Source: Bacteroidetes bacterium HGW-Bacteroidetes-4 (lineage in GTDB: Bacteria; Bacteroidota; Bacteroidia; Bacteroidales; SZUA-534). From it: a stretch of 64,000 nt of DNA. Shown here piece after piece: positions 62,301-64,000 of the stretch (positions are counted from its first letter, which is position 1; each line of letters opens with the position of its first letter). The stretch spans positions 62,001-126,000 of the forward strand of contig PHDD01000001.1 in assembly GCA_002840905.1 (NCBI GenBank). The letters are read 5' to 3'. The position numbers and the translations under genes are program-made. Under the pieces are notes generated by a model. That model did not search any database. It was not told the origin of the DNA and saw only the letters and a program-made list of their open reading frames with translations.

Positions 62301-64000
62301 GGGGCAATAAATGTTAAGTTCAAAGAAATAGCCACCAGCAGTTGAAAGATTGAGGTACTGGCTCAGGGTAATTTCCCTTTCTTCATTGGGAGCAATATTC
62401 AAGCCTCCCAAAGCCTGATAAATCACTTCAGTTTCAAACAGGCGGACACTCACATAAAGTGAATCGATTGGGTTTAGCCCATTGTTTTTCACCACAAAAC
62501 GAACGGTGTCGTTGGCATTCACTTCACCGCTGCTTGGCGATAGAACACTTAAAATGCCGACGTCGTTACCCGGTTGGTAGTTATATATTTTAAAATTATC
62601 GAATGCAAAACCTTGCTTACCTTCCCAATTATTGCGTGATACATAGGCAAATCGGAATTGTACCTGTTCCTGATTAGCCAGTTGGTCAACCATATGGTTT
62701 GCTTTCATCCAGCCGGTGTCGGTATAGTTGGTCCAACCGGTATTGGCACTATTATAGTTTTCTATTGCATAAGCCAATTCTTCTTTTCCGGGTGCATAAG
62801 GAGTATACCAGTTGACGGGATCGCCCACATTGCCCAAATTTGCCCAATACCCTTCATTCATGTTAAAGTATTGAAGTTGTACCAACTGCTCGGGACCTAA
62901 ATCGCGGAATATATCGAATTCAACAACAGGGAAAGTAAGGTTCTTGAAACTGAATCCCGGACTATACAGGTAACTGATTTCCCTAAATCCGCCCTGAGTT
63001 CCCAAACCGGTTTTCCAGATGTTATTTTCAGATTGTGCTAAGGAACCTGCTTCAGGAATTCCACGTTCCCAACTGCTGTATGGGGTGTTCCATTCGTTTT
63101 TTGTGTACCACTGCTGAGGCCCTTCGAATGCAAACAAAAGGCTCGAATCGACCTGTATGCCTGGGGCATTAAACAGTACCGCATTAATTGTATCGTTAGC
63201 TGGGTTAATATCTCCGGTAGCAGTAATCCAGGCTTTTAACGTATGTGGTCCATAACCCGATAGATTTATACTTTGAGTTGGATAAATGGTATTTGAATAC
63301 TGTGCACTAAGGTATACTTCCTGATTCTCAGTTAATGTATCTCCTCCGTTTACTGTATAATTTAATTGAATTTGGTAGGCATCGGTATTTCCATAATTAA
63401 ATACTTCAAAATGGAAATCGCTGAAGAAAGGAGTCAGCTCAACCATGTTGTGCTGTTCAATCCTTAGTATTTCAAGGTCAATGCCCTGGGCATCGTAAAT
63501 ACTAAAGTTATCGATAGCTACTCCATCAAAACCGGTATTGGCATCAGGAGCTGAGCCAAAGTAAATACGAAACTGCACCTGTCCCTGGTTTCCGTAAGGA
63601 AGGTATGTGGTGTATTTACGCCATTGACCGTATTGCCCGTTAATTCCAAAATAGGGTGCATTGGGATATTCTATAATATAATTGCAATGTTCCAGATTGG
63701 GTATGTTGTTTTCACAAATGTCGTCCCAATACATACCTCCACTGTTCGATGCCTGAAGGGTAAAGCTTGCCAGTGAATCGGTCTGTGCCCAATAATAGAA
63801 TGACAATACCGGATTCTGAACACCGGTAAAATCAAATACGGGAGTTTCAATATAGGATGCTTCATTGGCATTATATCCGGTAGATAAACCGGTAAGCCAG
63901 ACATTGGATCCTGAATAAGCAGTGTTTATTACTGAACCGGCTGGTATTCCTCGTTCCCACGAACTGTTTTGACCACCTGCCATCATTTGGTCGGCACCTT
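56364..64000 (-). CDS. Giant T9SS-exported surface protein: CARDB, propeller, 11 PKD repeats, dockerin- and cohesin-like domains (N-terminus beyond window)
   Basis: At least 2540 residues are visible; the frame is open through the right edge, so the true N-terminus and signal lie outside. From the edge: three related beta-sandwich modules, each opening SSWERGIPxG or QWELGIPAA (residues about 8, 310 and 620), with CARDB-like linkers; a beta-propeller (~890-1165) with repeated IWYATMYGG/VWFADYDGG blades; eleven PKD repeats (~1170-2065), most with WDFGDG; a dockerin-like pair of EF-hand-type loops (GDANSDLEANHYD and GDCNGDGVINELD, ~2075-2165); a cohesin-like domain (~2195-2315); two Ig-like repeats; and a T9SS type A tail (IHPNPSQGSFWL, ending VVVQ). 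It is a surface or secreted adhesin- or polysaccharide-linked protein; function unknown. Confidence 0.9.
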   Translation of the reverse strand, partial: GADQMMAGGQNSSWERGIPAGSVINTAYSGSNVWLTGLSTGYNANEASYIETPVFDFTGVQNPVLSFYYWAQTDSLASFTLQASNSGGMYWDDICENNIPNLEHCNYIIEYPNAPYFGINGQYGQWRKYTTYLPYGNQGQVQFRIYFGSAPDANTGFDGVAIDNFSIYDAQGIDLEILRIEQHNMVELTPFFSDFHFEVFNYGNTDAYQIQLNYTVNGGDTLTENQEVYLSAQYSNTIYPTQSINLSGYGPHTLKAWITATGDINPANDTINAVLFNAPGIQVDSSLLFAFEGPQQWYTKNEWNTPYSSWERGIPEAGSLAQSENNIWKTGLGTQGGFREISYLYSPGFSFKNLTFPVVEFDIFRDLGPEQLVQLQYFNMNEGYWANLGNVGDPVNWYTPYAPGKEELAYAIENYNSANTGWTNYTDTGWMKANHMVDQLANQEQVQFRFAYVSRNNWEGKQGFAFDNFKIYNYQPGNDVGILSVLSPSSGEVNANDTVRFVVKNNGLNPIDSLYVSVRLFETEVIYQALGGLNIAPNEEREITLSQYLNLSTAGGYFFELNIYCPNDELVQNNNWFEEHLMKLNRVVVDQVLGYHDSFEGDTLWQVTDDSTQWELGIPAAPVISYASDSSMAWVTNLMGYAGYQRSEIISPIIDFSNIQLPMVSFDKWCQTNPGSGAVLLYTADMGKTWVQVRKGENWYNDAQLMLNTDEITTYGGWSGKDSSWSRAITYLPELAFHTGVVFRLVFTSEFEYEDVEGFALDNFVAEEGAGDQNAAITGIIAERIVCASDLHSVNVKVANVGLLPINNFNVVLNVPNYGADTLAVTTEMAPLDTILLTFNNISYQITEEFNLSYTLTANTILAGDEMAINDTLRATVNAFNPDYVDMPGWRNFSVCDGFFGTGFFSIDQDTEGNIWYATMYGGVIKQNKDSLQVFGTAAYPGGDYSWALAAGPDGKVWWTNAIKPEINMYQNGTVTKYTPVPDVEFDEYIYPATNGDVWFADYDGGGLLRYNGTEFIYYPETKDQMYSSIGEMPDQTIVISTYDGKLITFNGTNFMPAEYQGEPIIEIFYDKAKNKTWFGGYNTLLMSDGENWTDHSAILEQDAINDIDVDKYGNIWAVSDLKKAYMFNGTTWQVFTDADGLAPGASGLYAVCGLADGKIAIGSYGGGVTMYANGPVADFNYISEELAVTFINQSFGSGLSYLYNFGDGKASTQPNPVHLYSKPGTYDVCLRITDNLQKESTICKKITVSDSTQLSCFALFEYTVLKDTVYFVNQSSNNSAEYYWEFGDNSSSTLKNPVHYYSNAGYYEVFLTVKDSSGLCFDNFSKIIYIEGATETCLANFSYEINQKEVSFFNNSQGAVTNYLWSFGDGTYSSDSSVSHTFAENGLYEVCLTVYNAVNDCMHEFCQTITILDSTSNVCVADFNYTVNEAEVSFFAQTSSNITDYLWDFGDGTFSSDKNPIHTYKTPNFYKVKLTVYDAVSDCLNSKIKTVIVTVGGQDLCNASFSSFTSGATVKFTNTSSGNANQLFWSFGDGNYSTDSTPTHTYLKPNFYEVCLSVYNDVSGCYDEVCNIIAITDVDVVICKADFDYYTQNTKVNFQGNVTGGATNYFWDFGDGSYSYEKSPSHTYSKSGYYNVWFNSYNDTTQCVAEKFKFVMVIDSIANACKANFEWHATGSKVNYINQSKGDYTDLFWDLGDGNYATDSAFAHTYAKSGYYGVELTMFNALNNCLDTYYDLVIVIDSSKNLCQAGFTNYAINTTVTFTNQSTGEITDYFWDFGDGFYSTNANTTHTFASPGYYEVMQTVFNTTDNCMDDFSKIVKVVDTTKVMCKANFNFYPNGNIVSFTSQATGAFKQVFWDFGNGKISNEKNPVHTYSKPGYYNVTYTVVDTNSTCFDTKNKVVYVEGTVTPTYGEVSAAFSHYPASDSLTVFFTDNSKGNVSKWYWDFGDNTPASTVNNPTHKYTVNDYYRVCQTVSNPEKQNTKCKFIPVGDVSTKNTAFFTYYADTMYATAYFQNKSLGDIVSYLWDFGDGITSTQKNPAHTYADTGYYAVCLSTTSSTGRVRTYCKDVRIGNSIENPCLFSCVWPGDANSDLEANHYDMLTIGLNYGMEGPFRIDASNAWYGQFAQNWSTYQIDGTNNKHGDCNGDGVINELDTVAISQNFAYSHYWQPDVKAAEWELTCVWDPEDTKAAGSRSRAKAILSPPLKKAAGDIYGIGYEIEVLNAQGVIWDSVYVSFDESWLGEEGTDMMTFYTVNKEKSMIYVSSVRKDHQNTSGAGSIATVHFVLEEGYSARSISFNVTTLGGIEAGGLAVNVGGGIMLNLGDDVSICEGEDTTISAPEGFETYSWSSGETTPSITVSAQGTYTLTVTDSLGTSASDAITVNMIAKPVPVLGDDITTDTEVVLNTGGTFETYLWSTEETTPTITVTQSGEYWVEVSNSFGCTGSDTIYVAFTGINDYISQLGTLTIHPNPSQGSFWLITENEMFGELRFELIDMQGKVILNKELPVKGKVRHLVHPEYLPQGMYYLKSYYNDEVKVIKVVVQ

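Overview
The window is from a member of the Bacteroidota, most likely a marine or sediment type in the Marinilabiliales/Prolixibacteraceae range (inference). The evidence is a set of lineage hallmarks: two proteins with type IX secretion (T9SS) C-terminal sorting domains, SusC/D-era cell-surface architecture such as PKD arrays, promoters that fit TTTG-N18/19-TAnnTTTG, few Shine-Dalgarno sequences outside a handful of genes, an ECF sigma/anti-sigma pair, a TPR-SpoIIE phosphatase with SiaB/SiaC partners, and the gene order rpsF-rpsR-rplI.

Bases 1 to about 17,980 are the right-hand part of an integrated prophage-like element. A long leftward early operon runs from a promoter near 12,910 to beyond base 1. 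It holds small regulators, a zinc ribbon, a RecT-type annealing protein, a coiled-coil protein, a RecE-like PD-(D/E)XK nuclease, two paralogous excisionase-type HTH proteins, an SNF2-type helicase, an HNH nuclease, many small unknowns, a tRNA-like sequence and a helicase-DNA methyltransferase fusion cut by the window edge. A rightward XRE repressor stands opposite. Between repressor and integrase lies a rightward cargo block: two small membrane proteins, a BIG2-type lipoprotein, an unknown 255-residue protein, and a DUF5678-like plus retropepsin/SEC-C pair. The tyrosine integrase faces left and abuts the 3' half of a tRNA-Pro(GGG), which marks the right attachment site. No capsid, terminase or tail gene is visible, so the element continues to the left.

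Bases 18,000-21,030 are a decayed intergenic zone. It contains a broken dihydrofolate-reductase-like gene, an intact YdeI/OmpD-associated gene, a 42-bp tandem array, three copies of a 50-bp inverted-repeat element, several AACCC/GGGTT palindromes, and a MotA/TolQ/ExbB pseudogene.

Bases 21,037-64,000 are chromosomal. In order: a DUF4268-like protein with a PfkB sugar kinase; a SiaB kinase and SiaC (DUF1987) pair; a large ABCG-like transporter; two exported proteins; a DPP-IV peptidase; a MATE exporter; an M23 peptidase; ClpB; a dCache-HAMP-GAF-PAS-hemerythrin receptor; an anti-sigma/ECF sigma pair; a VWA protein; a lipoprotein; a T9SS subtilase; XseA; a TPR-SpoIIE phosphatase and a second TPR protein; PanB; an RluA-type pseudouridine synthase; a second SiaC; RidA; the S6-S18-L9 operon; another M23 peptidase; and a giant surface protein with propeller, 11 PKD repeats, dockerin-like and cohesin-like domains and a T9SS tail, running off the right edge.

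Functionally, the SiaB, SiaC and TPR-PP2C proteins together make up a likely partner-switching signalling set spread over 30 kb. The sigma/anti-sigma pair, hemerythrin receptor, two M23 peptidases, subtilase and PKD giant point to an envelope-focused, surface-active lifestyle. All assignments come from reading the sequence; no database search was run.
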